The position numbers and the translations under genes were made by a program. This document shows, one piece after another, positions 17,641 through 28,316 of a stretch of 64,000 bases of DNA. The stretch is from positions 80,845-144,844 of the forward strand of contig DASUEU010000004.1 in assembly GCA_036274895.1 (NCBI GenBank), in the 5' to 3' direction. A model generated the notes under the pieces. That model saw nothing but the letters and a program-made list of their open reading frames with translations, did no database searches and was not told the DNA's origin. Numbering within the stretch: position 1 is the stretch's first letter; each line of letters starts with the position of its first letter. The stretch comes from CALMKX01 sp036274895 (GTDB taxonomy: Bacteria; Acidobacteriota; Thermoanaerobaculia; Multivoradales; SZUA-115).

Positions 17641-19350
17641 ATGTCCGAACCCGTAGCAAAGCTTCCAAACCCTGATACGAGCGCTGCCGAGCCGGTGGAT
17701 TCATCGGCGATGTCCCGGCGCAGCCTGCTCGGCGGCATGGGCGCCCTGGCTGCCGCTGCCACCGCCGGCTCGCTGCCCGCGGTGCTCGCGCCGACGACGG
17801 CCGAGGCCGAGATCGGCCCGGTGCTGGGCGCCAACCGCCTCGCCGTCGCCGTCGCCAAGCGCCAGGAACTGATGGCCCGGATGCAGGCCGTGGGCTCTAC
17901 CGCCCACCCCGATAACGGCGACGAGGCCCGCTATCCCAACTTGATCGGCAGCTACTCCAAGGGCATGCCCCACAACGCCATCGGCGAAGTGCGGCCTGCG
18001 GCCTACTCCAAGTTCGTCAAGGCCCTCAACTCCGGGCTCAACGCCGACTTCGAGGCTATTCCCAGGGGAGGCGCTCGCCCGCAGACCAGCCCACAGTCTG
18101 GCCTGTCTTTCGACCCCGAGGGCAATGATCCCCACCAGTTCGTGCAGCCCCCGGCGCCGGCCTTCGCCAGCGCCGAAGAGGCGGGCGAGATCGTCGAGAA
18201 CTACTGGATGGCCCTGCTGCGGGACACCCGCTTCACGGACTATGCCGAGAGCGACCTCGCCCACGCCGCCGCGGACGAGCTTTCCGGCCTCACCGACTTC
18301 CGTGGCCCGAAGGAAGGCGGCGTGGTCACGCCGCAGACCCTGTTCCGGGACGTTCTGCCCGGTTGCACCACCGGCCCCTACATCTCCCAGTTCATGCTCC
18401 TGGGCACGCCCTTCGGCACTGAGTACGTCGAGCGGCGCCAGCGCACCTTGGTCAAGGGCAGCGACCACATGACCAATTTCGCGGACTGGCTCGCGGTGCA
18501 GAACGGCAACGTGCCGACCTCGGCCAGGTTCGACTCCGTGCGCCGCTACCTGAGAAACGGCCGCGACCTTTCGGAGTGGGTCCACATCGACGTGCTGTTC
18601 CAGGCCTACTTCAACGCCTGCCTGATCCTCGGCACCCCGCCGGAGCCGGGCAACTTGCCCACCGGCGGCGGCCTGGGTGCGCCGCTCAACCCGGGCAACC
18701 CCTACGTCGGCTCGCTCACCCAGGCCCCCTTCGCCACCTGGGGCCCCCCCTTCATCAAGGCCACCCTTTGCGAGGTCGCCTCTCGCGGTTTGAAGGCCGT
18801 CTGGTGGCAGAAGTGGTTCGTGCACCGCCGCCTGCGCCCGGAGGCGTTCGCCGGCCGCGTCCACGTGCACCTCTCCGGCCTGGCGGACTACCCCATCCAC
18901 TCCGACGTGCTCAACTCCGAGGTTCTCGACCGGGTGTGGAGCAAGACTGGGTCCTGGCTGCTGCCCATGGCCTTCCCCGAGGGGAGCCCCACCCACCCCG
19001 CCTACGGTGCGGGCCACGCCACCGTCGCCGGTGCCAGCGTTACCATCCTCAAGGCGTTCTTCGACGAGAATTACGTGATCCCCAACCCGGTGGTCCCCAA
19101 CGGCAACGGCACCAAGCTGGTGCGCTGGGAGGGCGAGCCCCTGACCGTCGGTGGCGAGCTCAACAAGATCGCCTCCAACGTCGCCACCGGCCGCAACATC
19201 GCCGGCGTGCACTGGCGCTCGGACGCCCTCGAGTCGCTGCGGCTCGGTGAAGCAGTGGCCATCGCCCTGCTGCGCGACCACAAGTCCTGCCTCCACGAGC
19301 AGGGCAGCTTCACCTTCACCAAGTTCGACGGCACCACCATCACCATCTAG
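17641..19350 (+). CDS. Tat-exported vanadium-dependent haloperoxidase
   Basis: A 569-aa PAP2-fold protein of the vanadium haloperoxidase family, which oxidises halides with H2O2. A twin-arginine motif (SRRSLLGG at about 25) and Ala-rich hydrophobic stretch predict Tat export. Vanadate-site motifs are all present: Lys and Arg in KWFVHRRLRPE (about 391), the SPTHPAYGAGHA loop (about 449) with its axial-face His, and GRNIAGVHWRSD (about 518) with Arg and His. Chloride or bromide preference cannot be read from sequence. It stands alone, behind a long AT-richer leader and ahead of a strong hairpin. Confidence 0.85.
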   Translation: MSEPVAKLPNPDTSAAEPVDSSAMSRRSLLGGMGALAAAATAGSLPAVLAPTTAEAEIGPVLGANRLAVAVAKRQELMARMQAVGSTAHPDNGDEARYPNLIGSYSKGMPHNAIGEVRPAAYSKFVKALNSGLNADFEAIPRGGARPQTSPQSGLSFDPEGNDPHQFVQPPAPAFASAEEAGEIVENYWMALLRDTRFTDYAESDLAHAAADELSGLTDFRGPKEGGVVTPQTLFRDVLPGCTTGPYISQFMLLGTPFGTEYVERRQRTLVKGSDHMTNFADWLAVQNGNVPTSARFDSVRRYLRNGRDLSEWVHIDVLFQAYFNACLILGTPPEPGNLPTGGGLGAPLNPGNPYVGSLTQAPFATWGPPFIKATLCEVASRGLKAVWWQKWFVHRRLRPEAFAGRVHVHLSGLADYPIHSDVLNSEVLDRVWSKTGSWLLPMAFPEGSPTHPAYGAGHATVAGASVTILKAFFDENYVIPNPVVPNGNGTKLVRWEGEPLTVGGELNKIASNVATGRNIAGVHWRSDALESLRLGEAVAIALLRDHKSCLHEQGSFTFTKFDGTTITI

Positions 19351-19358
19351 TAGCTCGC

Positions 19359-19394
19359 GCCGGAGCCCATCCCTTTCCAGGGTTGGGCTCCGGC
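19359..19394 (+). terminator. Long hairpin after the haloperoxidase gene
   Basis: A 16-bp stem with one mismatch (arm GCCGGAGCCCATCCCT) and a TTCC loop starts 8 bp after the stop codon. The T-tract is poor (CAGCTTCCCC). It is a likely transcript end for the haloperoxidase or a 3' stabilising structure. Confidence 0.55.
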
Positions 19395-19476
19395 AGCTTC
19401 CCCGCCTCGCGACCGGCGCGATACGATCTCCCTCCGTGCCGGCGTTCCGCCGCGTATCCCGTAAGAGGGCTTCCTC

Positions 19477-20667
19477 ATGCCAGCGACCGTCTCCGCGAGC
19501 CTCGAAGCAGGAGTGGACTTCTCTCTCTCCGCAGAGCAGCGCGCCATCCAGGAGCTCGCGCGCGACTTCGCGGCGCGGGAGATCGACCCCATCGTCGACG
19601 AGATCGACGAGGCCCAGCGCTTCCCCCGCGAGGTGATGGCCAAGGCCGGGGAGCTGGGTTTCCTCGGTGTGCTTTTCCCCGAGGAGCTGGGGGGAGCCGG
19701 GCTCGGCTACGTCGAGTACGTGCTGGTGGTCACCGAGCTGTCGAAGGTGGACCCTTCCGTGGGCATCAGCGTCGCCGCGCACAACTCTCTGTGCACCAAT
19801 CACATCTACAAGTTCGGCGACCCCGAGCAGCGCCGTCGCTGGGTCACTCCCCTGGCCAGCGGCCGGAAGATCGGCGCCTGGGGCCTGACCGAGGCCGGCT
19901 CCGGCTCCGACGCCGCAGCCGCCCGCACCAGCGCCCGACCGGCGGACGGTGGCTGGGTCTTGAACGGCGCCAAGGCCTTTTGCACCCACGGCTCGGTGGG
20001 CGACATCTGCGTGGTGTTGGCGGTGACCGAGCCCGAGGCCCCCAAGGGCAGGAACCTCTCGGCCTTCGTGCTCGAGAAAGGGATGGCAGGCTTCCGGCCT
20101 GGCAAGAAAGAGAACAAGCTCGGCATCCGCGCCTCGGACACCGCCGAGGTGGTGCTCGAGGACTGCTTCGTGCCCGAGGACCACCTCCTGGGCGAGCGGG
20201 GCGACGGCTTCCGTCAGGCCCTGGCCGTGCTCGACGGCGGCCGCATCTCGATCGCCGCCCTCGGCCTGGGCACGGCCATCGGTGCCTTCGACGCCGCTCG
20301 CCGCTACGCCAAGGAGCGCGAGCAATTCGGCCAGCCGATCGCGAGCTTCCAGGCGATCCAGTTCGCGCTCGCCGACATGGCCACCCGCATCGCCGCTGCC
20401 GAGGCCCTGACCCTCGCGGCTGCCGCCGAGATGGACCGCACCGGGAAGGTGACCCTCAAGGCGTCCGAGGCCAAGCTGATGGCCGGCGAGGCCGCCGTCT
20501 TCTGTGCCGAGCGCGGGGTGCAGATCCACGGCGGCTACGGCTTCATCAAGGACTATCGGGCCGAGAAGTACTACCGCGACGCCAAAATCTGCACCATCGG
20601 TGAGGGCACCAGCGAGATCCAGCGCCTGGTGATCGCCCGCCAGATGCTCAAGGGCGCCTCGGCATGA
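19477..20667 (+). CDS. Acyl-CoA dehydrogenase
   Basis: A 396-aa flavoprotein that desaturates acyl-CoA at the alpha-beta position and passes electrons to ETF. It has the N-terminal helical domain, FAD/substrate motifs WGLTEAGSGSD and KAFCTHGSVGD, the C-terminal QIHGGYGFIKDY and the catalytic-Glu motif GEGTSEIQRLVIAR. The motifs fit short-chain or branched-chain enzymes; exact chain length is not readable. The stop overlaps the meaB start by 4 bp. With meaB and the epimerase it suggests catabolism of branched-chain amino acids or odd-chain acids through propionyl-CoA. Confidence 0.93.
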   Translation: MPATVSASLEAGVDFSLSAEQRAIQELARDFAAREIDPIVDEIDEAQRFPREVMAKAGELGFLGVLFPEELGGAGLGYVEYVLVVTELSKVDPSVGISVAAHNSLCTNHIYKFGDPEQRRRWVTPLASGRKIGAWGLTEAGSGSDAAAARTSARPADGGWVLNGAKAFCTHGSVGDICVVLAVTEPEAPKGRNLSAFVLEKGMAGFRPGKKENKLGIRASDTAEVVLEDCFVPEDHLLGERGDGFRQALAVLDGGRISIAALGLGTAIGAFDAARRYAKEREQFGQPIASFQAIQFALADMATRIAAAEALTLAAAAEMDRTGKVTLKASEAKLMAGEAAVFCAERGVQIHGGYGFIKDYRAEKYYRDAKICTIGEGTSEIQRLVIARQMLKGASA

Positions 20668-21644
20668 GCGTTGACAAGGGCGGCGGGATCTCCTTCGAGC
20701 CGTTGCTCGAAGGGGTACGAGCCCGCCGGTCACGCGCCCTGGGCCGGGCCATCTCGCTGGTGGAAGATGGCCGGGAGGGGGCGGCGCGGCTGATCGCGGC
20801 GATCTACGGCGAGGTCGGCCGGGCCCGGGTGGTGGGCGTCACGGGCCCTCCTGGGGCGGGCAAGAGCACCCTGGTCGACCGCCTGGCCCGCTTCGCCCGT
20901 GGGCGGGGGGAGACGGTGGGCATCCTGGCTGTCGACCCCACCAGCCCCTTCTCGGGCGGCGCCATCCTGGGCGACCGCATCCGCATGCAGGGCTTGGCCA
21001 CCGACCCCGGGGTGTTCATCCGCTCGATGGCCACCCGGGGGGCGATGGGCGGGCTGTCCCGTGCCACGCCGGACGCCGTCGACCTGCTCGACGCCGCCGG
21101 CTTCGACTGGGTGCTGGTCGAGACCGTGGGTGTGGGCCAGGACGAGGTGGACGTGGTGAGGATGGTCGAGACGGTGGTGCTGGTCACCGTCCCGGGCCTG
21201 GGCGACGACATCCAGGCGATCAAGGCCGGGGTGATGGAGATCGCCGACCTCTTCGTGGTCAACAAGGCGGACCGCGAGGGGGTGGAGCGCACGTGTCGCG
21301 ATATTGAGATGCTGCTCTCCCTGGCGCCGGCCGCGACCTGGCATCCGCCGATCGTGCGCACCGTGGCCAGCCGCGGCGAGGGCATCGAGGAGCTCGCCCA
21401 GGGTATCGAGGCGCACCGCGGCCACCTGATCGAGACCGGCGAGCTCGCGGCGCGGCGCCGAGCCCAGTTGCGCCTGAGGGTGGAGACGATCCTGAAACAG
21501 CGAGTCCTGATGGCCGCGGACCGTGGCGACCGCCTGGTGCGGGAGATCGACCAGGCCTTCGCGGCCGGTCGGGATCCCTATCGAACCGCCGACCACCTCT
21601 TCGCCGAGGTGGTGGAGGAGGAGGTCGCCGGGAGGCACCCATGA
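20664..21644 (+). CDS. meaB: Methylmalonyl-CoA mutase-associated GTPase MeaB
   Basis: A 326-aa G3E-family GTPase (ArgK/MeaB). The P-loop is GPPGAGKST (about 59), with ILAVDPTSPFSGGAILGDR following and the G4-type motif VVNKADRE. MeaB protects and reloads the B12 cofactor of methylmalonyl-CoA mutase. The mutase is not in this window, but the epimerase of the same pathway follows with a 4-bp overlap and an acyl-CoA dehydrogenase precedes with a 4-bp overlap, giving a three-gene operon. Confidence 0.95.
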   Translation: MSVDKGGGISFEPLLEGVRARRSRALGRAISLVEDGREGAARLIAAIYGEVGRARVVGVTGPPGAGKSTLVDRLARFARGRGETVGILAVDPTSPFSGGAILGDRIRMQGLATDPGVFIRSMATRGAMGGLSRATPDAVDLLDAAGFDWVLVETVGVGQDEVDVVRMVETVVLVTVPGLGDDIQAIKAGVMEIADLFVVNKADREGVERTCRDIEMLLSLAPAATWHPPIVRTVASRGEGIEELAQGIEAHRGHLIETGELAARRRAQLRLRVETILKQRVLMAADRGDRLVREIDQAFAAGRDPYRTADHLFAEVVEEEVAGRHP

Positions 21645-22054
21645 TCGAGGGCCTGGACCACATCGGCATCGCCGTCGCCTCGCTCGACGAGGCGCGGAAG
21701 TTCTACGAGGGCCTGGGCTTGACGGTGGCCCACGTCGAGGAGCTGGCCGCCGAGGGGGTGCGGGTGGCGGTGATCCCCTGCGGCAGCACGCGCATCGAGC
21801 TGCTGGAGCCGCTGTCGCCGGACTCGGTCGTGGGCCGCTTCCTGGCCCGCAGGGGCCCCGGGGTTCACCACCTCTGCTTCGCCACCGGCGACGTCGATGG
21901 CGACTCCGAGCAGCTGCGGGCGAAGGGCCTCGAGGTCCTGCGCGAGCAGCCCACCGAAGGCGCCGAAGGCTGCCGGGTGCAGTTCGTCCACCCGAAGAGC
22001 ACGGGCGGCGTGCTGGTCGAGCTGTCCGAGCGGCCGACTCAGAACTGCACGTAG
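21641..22054 (+). CDS. mce: Methylmalonyl-CoA epimerase
   Basis: A 137-aa single-domain VOC-fold protein (two beta-alpha-beta-beta-beta modules). It interconverts (2S)- and (2R)-methylmalonyl-CoA. Metal-binding residues lie in GLDHIGIAV (His), HHLCFAT (His) and GVLVELSE (Glu). Length is typical. It is the last gene of the acyl-CoA dehydrogenase-meaB operon, and its 3' end overlaps the convergent exported-protein gene by 16 bp. Confidence 0.93.
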   Translation: MIEGLDHIGIAVASLDEARKFYEGLGLTVAHVEELAAEGVRVAVIPCGSTRIELLEPLSPDSVVGRFLARRGPGVHHLCFATGDVDGDSEQLRAKGLEVLREQPTEGAEGCRVQFVHPKSTGGVLVELSERPTQNCT

Positions 22055-22860
22055 GCCAGGAAGTACTCGGCGGGTTCGATCTTCTTGTAGGCCAGGTCCT
22101 CGGCCTTGTCGAGGGTCAGCTCGAACTGGCCGGCACGCTCGCGTCCGTTCGACAGCATCAGCACGTCGAGGCTGCTGACCTTGCCCTCGTGGCGGTTCTT
22201 GACGTCCACCAGAGCTGCCGCCACCGCGCGCAGGGCGTCGAAGACGGCGGCCTCAGAGTCGGTCTTCAGCTCGACCAGGGCGCGGTTGGGCTTGGTGCCC
22301 TGGAAGACCCGGGTCCCTGGGAAGCCGTCGCGCACCAGCATCCGCTCGAGGTCACGGGCGGCGTCCTCGGCGGGAAAGGGGCGGCGAGTCATGCTCAGGA
22401 GGTCGGGATAGCCGGCACGAGTGCGGCCCACGGTCGGCGGTCCGGTTTCGGAGAGGGGGCTCTCTGCCCGGCGCGCCTGCGGCAGGTTCTCGGGGGAGGG
22501 CTGGCGGTCGCGGATCAGGGCGCCCATCTCCCGGCGCTCCTGCTCCTCCTTCGCCTTCTGGCGTTGGCGGGCGGTCTGGGTCTGGGCGCCGACCTGCTCG
22601 GTCTTGCCCTGCTCGATCACGACCGCCTTGCCGAGGTTGTCCTGGTTCGCCTTCTCGGTCCTCGCGACGTCGATCTCGGAAAGCTTGAGGAAGGTCTGGG
22701 TCCCGTTCGCCAGGGTGATGATGGCTCGGTCCCCCTCCACTCGGTACTTCTCCTTGGCCGGCAGCGAGGAGCCGTCCTTGAGATAGATGGTGTAGGCGAG
22801 GGCCGGGCCGGCCAAGGCCAGGAGGGCGAGACAAAAGGCGACGAGGACGTTGCGGCGCAT
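22039..22860 (-). CDS. Exported protein of unknown function with charged coiled coil
   Basis: A 273-aa protein with a signal peptide (MRRNVLVAFCLALLALAGPALA). The N-terminal part of the mature protein (TIYLKDGSSLPAKEKYRVEG, DRAIITLANGTQTFLKLSEID) resembles the small beta-barrel repeats seen in periplasmic proteins that start with a 'KDG' turn. A highly charged helical stretch with many Gln, Glu, Lys and Arg follows (about 95-120), and then an alpha/beta-looking C-terminal half. I do not recognise a family. ATG at 22860 is used because it begins the signal peptide. It is divergent from carA, 41 bp apart. Confidence 0.65.
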   Translation of the reverse strand: MRRNVLVAFCLALLALAGPALAYTIYLKDGSSLPAKEKYRVEGDRAIITLANGTQTFLKLSEIDVARTEKANQDNLGKAVVIEQGKTEQVGAQTQTARQRQKAKEEQERREMGALIRDRQPSPENLPQARRAESPLSETGPPTVGRTRAGYPDLLSMTRRPFPAEDAARDLERMLVRDGFPGTRVFQGTKPNRALVELKTDSEAAVFDALRAVAAALVDVKNRHEGKVSSLDVLMLSNGRERAGQFELTLDKAEDLAYKKIEPAEYFLAYVQF

Positions 22861-22901
22861 CGGGGGGCCTCCAGGGTCGTGCGCTATCATACGCGCCGAT
22901 C

Positions 22902-24004
<1,103 letters not shown>

Positions 24005-24008
<4 letters not shown>

Positions 24009-25222
24009 AGCCGCGCCTGCCGCTCGAGCTCGAGCTGGCGTGGCGTTTCGCCCGCGGCCGGGAGAGCGGACTGCTGGCGGGCACGGCACGGGCCGCCCTG
24101 GTGGGGGCAGGGCTGGGTGTGGCCTCCCTGGTGATCGCCATGGCCCTGATGACCGGCTACAGCGAGGATCTGCGCACCAAGCTGTTGGGGGGCAACGCGA
24201 CGGTGGGGATCTTTCCCCTCGACGACCCGCAGCTCGGCCTCTCGCCGGCCGAGCTGCAGCAACTGGCCTCGCTGCCAGGAGTGACGGCCGTCGGCCACGT
24301 GCTCTACCGCCAGGGGCTGCTGGGTCGGGGACTTTCCGGGGCGGGAGCGGTGGACGTCACGCTGCGGGGGGTGGACCCCGGCGCCGACCGGCGCGCCACC
24401 CCGGAACAGCTCGCCAGGGGGCCGGATGGCGTGCCCGGCGCGGTGCTCGGTGACGAGCTGGCGCGGCGGCTCGGTGTTGTCGCGGGGGAGAAGGTGGTGC
24501 TCACCGCCTTCGAGGCTCCCGCTGGCGGGCGGCCTCGGTTCCACTTCCAGAGCCTGCGGGTGGCGGGGACCTTCAAGAGTGGCTTCGCCGAGTTCGACCA
24601 GTCCTGGGCCTTGATCGACCGCGAGACCCTCTCCCGGATCGCCAGCGCCGGGCCGCGGGCCTTCTACGAGCTGGCGCTCTCGGACCCGGCCTCGGCGCCG
24701 GGGATCGCCGACGCGGTGCGGGGTTTTCTCGGGGAGCGCTTCGGCGTCTCCGACTGGCGGGACCTCAACCGGGAGCTGTTCGCGGCCCTGGCGCTCCAGA
24801 AGCGGCTGCTCTTCCTGGTGCTCGGGCTGATCGTGCTGGTGTCGACCTTCAACGTCGCCTCGACCCTGGTGGTGCTGGTGCGCGAGCGGATGCGGGACCT
24901 CGGAGCCCTGGCTGCCATGGGGCTCGGGCCGGGCTCCTTCGCCACGGTGTTCGTGCTGTGCGGCGGCTTCCTGGGGCTGGTGGGCACGGCCGCGGGCATC
25001 CTGGGCGGTAGTCTGGTGTGCTGGGTGCTGACCCGCTGGGAGCTGATCCGTTTCGACTCGGAGGTCGCAGCGGTCTATTTCTTGAGCTCGGTGCCCTTTC
25101 GCGTCGACCTGGGGGACCTGGCGGCGATCAGTGGCCTGGCTCTTGCTTTGACTCTCGCGGTCTGCCTCCTACCAGCCATCCGGGCGGCACGCATCGAACC
25201 GGGAAGTGCCCTGCGGGCGTAA
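24005..25222 (+). CDS. LolC/LolE-like ABC transporter permease
   Basis: A 405-aa inner-membrane protein of the MacB/FtsX-LolCE type. It has an N-terminal helix (about 25-50), a large periplasmic domain (about 55-270) and three C-terminal helices with FtsX-like motifs (LILVSTFNVAS-type LIVLVSTFNVASTLVVLV, MGLGPGSFATVFVLCG). Such proteins release lipoproteins from the inner membrane with LolA and the ATPase LolD. No lolD gene lies beside it, so the ATPase would have to be encoded elsewhere. It is translationally coupled to carA. Confidence 0.83.
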
Positions 25223-25270
25223 CGGATCAGACCCCTCGAGCGTATTGTCTTCGTGACCGGAACCTGGGTG

Positions 25271-25474
25271 ATGTCAGCACCGCAACCCGACCTCACCGTC
25301 GCCCTCTCGAGCTCCAACCCCTGGGCTTGGGTGGCGGCGATCCGCCTGGCCCTGCGCCGGGCCGGCCGTCCCCAGACCGAGATCGAAGAGTTCAGCGACG
25401 AGGCCCTCGAGGACCCCCGCCCCGACGCCGTGCGCAAGGTCTGCGAGCGCTGGGCGCGGGTCGAGCACGCGTAG
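25271..25474 (+). CDS. Small conserved-looking protein
   Basis: A 67-aa protein (MSAPQPDLTVALSSSNPWAW.., then LALRRAGRPQTEIEEFSDEA). Its alternating strand-helix character suggests a compact folded domain. Similar short proteins with the pattern 'S-x-NP, then ALRxAG..EI..F..EA' occur in Planctomycetes and Acidobacteriota to my knowledge, with no known function. A GTG at 25253 would add six residues; the ATG is chosen for its more regular N-terminus. It lies alone between the permease and a repeat cluster. Confidence 0.55.
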   Translation: MSAPQPDLTVALSSSNPWAWVAAIRLALRRAGRPQTEIEEFSDEALEDPRPDAVRKVCERWARVEHA

Positions 25475-25537
25475 GATCCCCAACCAAGCCGACCGCAATC
25501 CCGTCGCAAATGCGGCTCCCCGTGGCCGCCCTCCGGT

Positions 25538-25600
25538 GTAGGGACGGACCAACGCGTCCGCCCTCCTCGCCGAGGGGCAGGCACGGGGGCCTGCCCCTAC
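25538..25600. repeat. Two palindromic GTAGGG-type repeats
   Basis: 25538-25564 is a copy of the 27-bp family seen at 6356, 6406 and 10141 (25 of 27 bases). 25574-25600 is a second palindromic unit of the same style, with a different core (AGGGGCAGGC to GCCTGCCCCT). Its GTAGGGG end supplies the TAG stop codon of the dienelactone hydrolase gene. Confidence 0.75.
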
Positions 25601-26430
25601 CGCAGGTATTTCCCAAAGAACGCCAACGTCTTCGCCCAGGCATCCTCGGCGGCGTCCTGCTTGTAGCGGCCTCCGGAGGGGTTGGCGAAGGCGTGGTCGG
25701 CCCCCTCGTAGACGTGGATCTCGGCGCTCTTGCCGGCCGCCTTCAGGGCCGCCTCGAATTGCCGGACCCCCTCCACCGGGATGCCCTTGTCGAGGGCGCC
25801 GAAGATCCCCAGGATCGGGCTCTTGAGCCCTCCCAGCTTCGCCGGGTCGGTCTCGACCCGGCCGTAGTAGATCGTCGCGGCGTCGATCTGGTCGGGGGCC
25901 AGGAGGGCCGTGCGCAGTGACCAGCCACCACCGAAGCACCAGCCGATCACGCCCACTTTCTTGGCGCCAGCGGTCCCCCGGAGGTAGGCGATGGCCCCGC
26001 GCAGGTTGTCCTCGATCTGGGCCGTGCGCCCCTGGCTGCCCTGGGCGAGAGCCCGGGCCTCCTCGGGGGTGGCGCCGGCCTTGCCCTCGTAGAGGTCCAC
26101 GGCCAGGGCCACGTAGCCCTCGCCGGCGAGCTGGCGGGCCATGGACTCGATGTTGGCGTTCAACCCCCACCATTCATGGATCACCACCACGCCGGGCGCG
26201 CCCGCCGGGGCTCCCTTGGGCCGGGCGAGGAAGCCGGTGATGGGCTTGCCCTCGACCGTGGCGTAAGCGACACGGGAGTCTTCCACCGCGCCGCGCGGTG
26301 CCATTGTGGCCGCCGGGCTGGCGGTGGGAGCGTCGTGACGGTGCTCCTGGGCCATTCGGTCGAGGTGGTCGTCGGCGAGAGCGGGGACGAGGAACAGGGT
26401 GGTGGCGAGGGCGAGAGCGGTTGTCTTCAT
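25597..26430 (-). CDS. Exported dienelactone hydrolase family protein
   Basis: A 277-aa alpha/beta hydrolase with an N-terminal signal peptide (MKTTALALATTLFLVPALA) and a His-rich linker. The family's Cys-Asp-His triad is visible in GWCFGGG, GALDKGI and GADHAF, and the oxyanion region in VVIHEWWG. Classical enzymes open dienelactones in chlorocatechol breakdown, but exported versions have unknown esterase substrates. The ATG at 26430 begins the signal peptide. The stop codon falls inside a palindromic repeat, so the last codons may have been altered by repeat insertion. Confidence 0.86.
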   Translation of the reverse strand: MKTTALALATTLFLVPALADDHLDRMAQEHRHDAPTASPAATMAPRGAVEDSRVAYATVEGKPITGFLARPKGAPAGAPGVVVIHEWWGLNANIESMARQLAGEGYVALAVDLYEGKAGATPEEARALAQGSQGRTAQIEDNLRGAIAYLRGTAGAKKVGVIGWCFGGGWSLRTALLAPDQIDAATIYYGRVETDPAKLGGLKSPILGIFGALDKGIPVEGVRQFEAALKAAGKSAEIHVYEGADHAFANPSGGRYKQDAAEDAWAKTLAFFGKYLR

Positions 26431-26516
26431 GGTCGAGCCTCCTCGGGGCGATAGACTAGCGGACTCGGGCTCGCCTCGATCCAGGGGAGCCCCTCCCGAC
26501 AACGAGGTTCACCAAC

Positions 26517-28316
26517 GTGGAGCAGATCCGCAACTTTTGCATCATCGCCCACATCGACCACGGCAAGTCGACGCTCGCCGACCGGTTGATCCAGCGCTGT
26601 GGCGGCGTCGATGCCCGCGACTTCCGGGACCAGATCCTGGACTCGATGGACATCGAGCGCGAGCGGGGCATCACCATCAAGAGCAACACCATCACTCTGC
26701 CCTACACGGCGAAGGACGGCAAGACCTACCAGCTCAACCTGATCGACACGCCGGGCCACGTGGACTTCTCCCACGAGGTGCGGCGGTCGCTGATGTCCTG
26801 CGAGGGTGCCTTGTTGCTGGTGGATGCTTCCCAGGGCGTGGAAGCCCAGACCCTGGCCAACCTCTACCTCGCACTCGAGCACGACCTCGAGATCATCCCG
26901 GTGATCAACAAGATCGACCTGCCGGCGGCCGACCCCGAGCGCATCCTCGAGGAAATCGACCAGGACTTGGGCCTCGACCCCTTCGAGGCGGTCAAGGTCT
27001 CGGCCAAGCTGGGCACCGGCATCGACGACCTGCTCGAGGCCATCGTCACCAAGCTGCCGCCGCCCAAGGGCGACCCGGAGGGCCCGACCAAGGCCTCCCT
27101 CTTCGACGCCCAGTACGACGCCTACCGTGGCGCCGTGATGCTGGTGCGGGTGCGCGACGGCGCGATCCGGCCGGGCATGAAGATGCGTCTGATGCACTCG
27201 CAGGAGGACCATCCGGTGGAGGAGGTCGGCCTGCTGCGCTTGAAGCGGGTGCCGGTCGAGCAGCTGACGGCGGGGCAGGTGGGTTACGTGATCGCCGGCA
27301 TCAAGAGCCTCTCCGGCCTCGCCATCGGCGACACCATCACCGACGCCAACCGCCCGGCCGCCGAGCCGATCCCCGGCTACAAAGAGGCGAAGCCGATGGT
27401 CTTCTCCTCCCTCTACCCGGTCAACAACGACGAGTACGAGGACCTCGCCAAGGCCCTCGAGAAGCTCAAGCTCAACGACGCCGCCCTGACCTACGAGAAG
27501 GACTCCTCCTCGGCCCTGGGCTTCGGCTTCCGGTGCGGCTTCTTGGGTCTGCTGCACTTGGACGTGGTCCAGGAGCGCCTGGAGCGGGAGTTCGACCAGT
27601 CGCTGATCCTCTCGGCTCCCTCCGTGCGCTACCGCATCGAGCTGTCGGACGGCTCGGTCGAGGAGATCGACAATCCTTCCCATTACCCGGATCCGGCCAA
27701 GATCGACCGGGCTTTCGAGCCCTATATCCTGGGCAACATCCTGATGCCGGAGCGCTACGTGGGCACGGTCATGGAGCTGTGCCGCGAGCGGCGGGGGGTC
27801 AACACCACCTTCAAGTACCTGGCCGCCGGGCGGGTGGAGCTGTCCTCCGAGCTGCCGCTCGCCGAGGTGCTCTTCGACTTCTACGATCGTCTCAAGAGTC
27901 TGACCCAGGGCTACGGCTCCCTCGACTACGAGGAGCTCGACCTGCGCGAGACCGATCTGGTCAAGGTGGACATCCTGGTCAACGGCGAGAAGGTGGACGC
28001 CCTCTCGCAGCTGGTGCACCGGGAGAAGGCCCGGCCCCGGGCGCTGCGCTACTGCGAGCGGCTGGCCGAGACGATCCCCCGCCAGCAGTACAAGATCGCC
28101 ATCCAGGGCACCATCGGCGGCCAAGTGATCGCCCGCACCACCATCAACGCCTTCCGCAAGGACGTCACGGCGAAATGCTATGGTGGTGACATCACGCGCA
28201 AGAGAAAGCTGCTCGAAAAGCAGAAGGAAGGCAAGAAGCGGATGAAGATGGTGGGGTCGGTGGAGATCCCCCAGAGCGCGTTCGTGGCCGTGCTCAAGAC
28301 CGACGAGGGGGGCTGA
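26517..28316 (+). CDS. lepA: Elongation factor 4 (LepA)
   Basis: A 599-aa translational GTPase that can back-translocate ribosomes or aid their assembly. It has the G1 motif AHIDHGKST, G3 DTPGHVDF and G4 NKIDLP, an EF-G-like domain II, and the LepA-specific C-terminal domain ending in GDITRKRKLLEKQKEGKKRM. GTG at 26517 gives the canonical N-terminus (EQIRNFCIIAHIDHG). Length is standard. The stop overlaps the CDGSH gene start (TGATG). Confidence 0.98.
   Translation: MEQIRNFCIIAHIDHGKSTLADRLIQRCGGVDARDFRDQILDSMDIERERGITIKSNTITLPYTAKDGKTYQLNLIDTPGHVDFSHEVRRSLMSCEGALLLVDASQGVEAQTLANLYLALEHDLEIIPVINKIDLPAADPERILEEIDQDLGLDPFEAVKVSAKLGTGIDDLLEAIVTKLPPPKGDPEGPTKASLFDAQYDAYRGAVMLVRVRDGAIRPGMKMRLMHSQEDHPVEEVGLLRLKRVPVEQLTAGQVGYVIAGIKSLSGLAIGDTITDANRPAAEPIPGYKEAKPMVFSSLYPVNNDEYEDLAKALEKLKLNDAALTYEKDSSSALGFGFRCGFLGLLHLDVVQERLEREFDQSLILSAPSVRYRIELSDGSVEEIDNPSHYPDPAKIDRAFEPYILGNILMPERYVGTVMELCRERRGVNTTFKYLAAGRVELSSELPLAEVLFDFYDRLKSLTQGYGSLDYEELDLRETDLVKVDILVNGEKVDALSQLVHREKARPRALRYCERLAETIPRQQYKIAIQGTIGGQVIARTTINAFRKDVTAKCYGGDITRKRKLLEKQKEGKKRMKMVGSVEIPQSAFVAVLKTDEGG

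Noticed and set aside
17701..20733. 1010-codon frame antisense to haloperoxidase and acyl-CoA dehydrogenase
   Set aside because: Same shadow effect; both sense genes have intact catalytic motifs.
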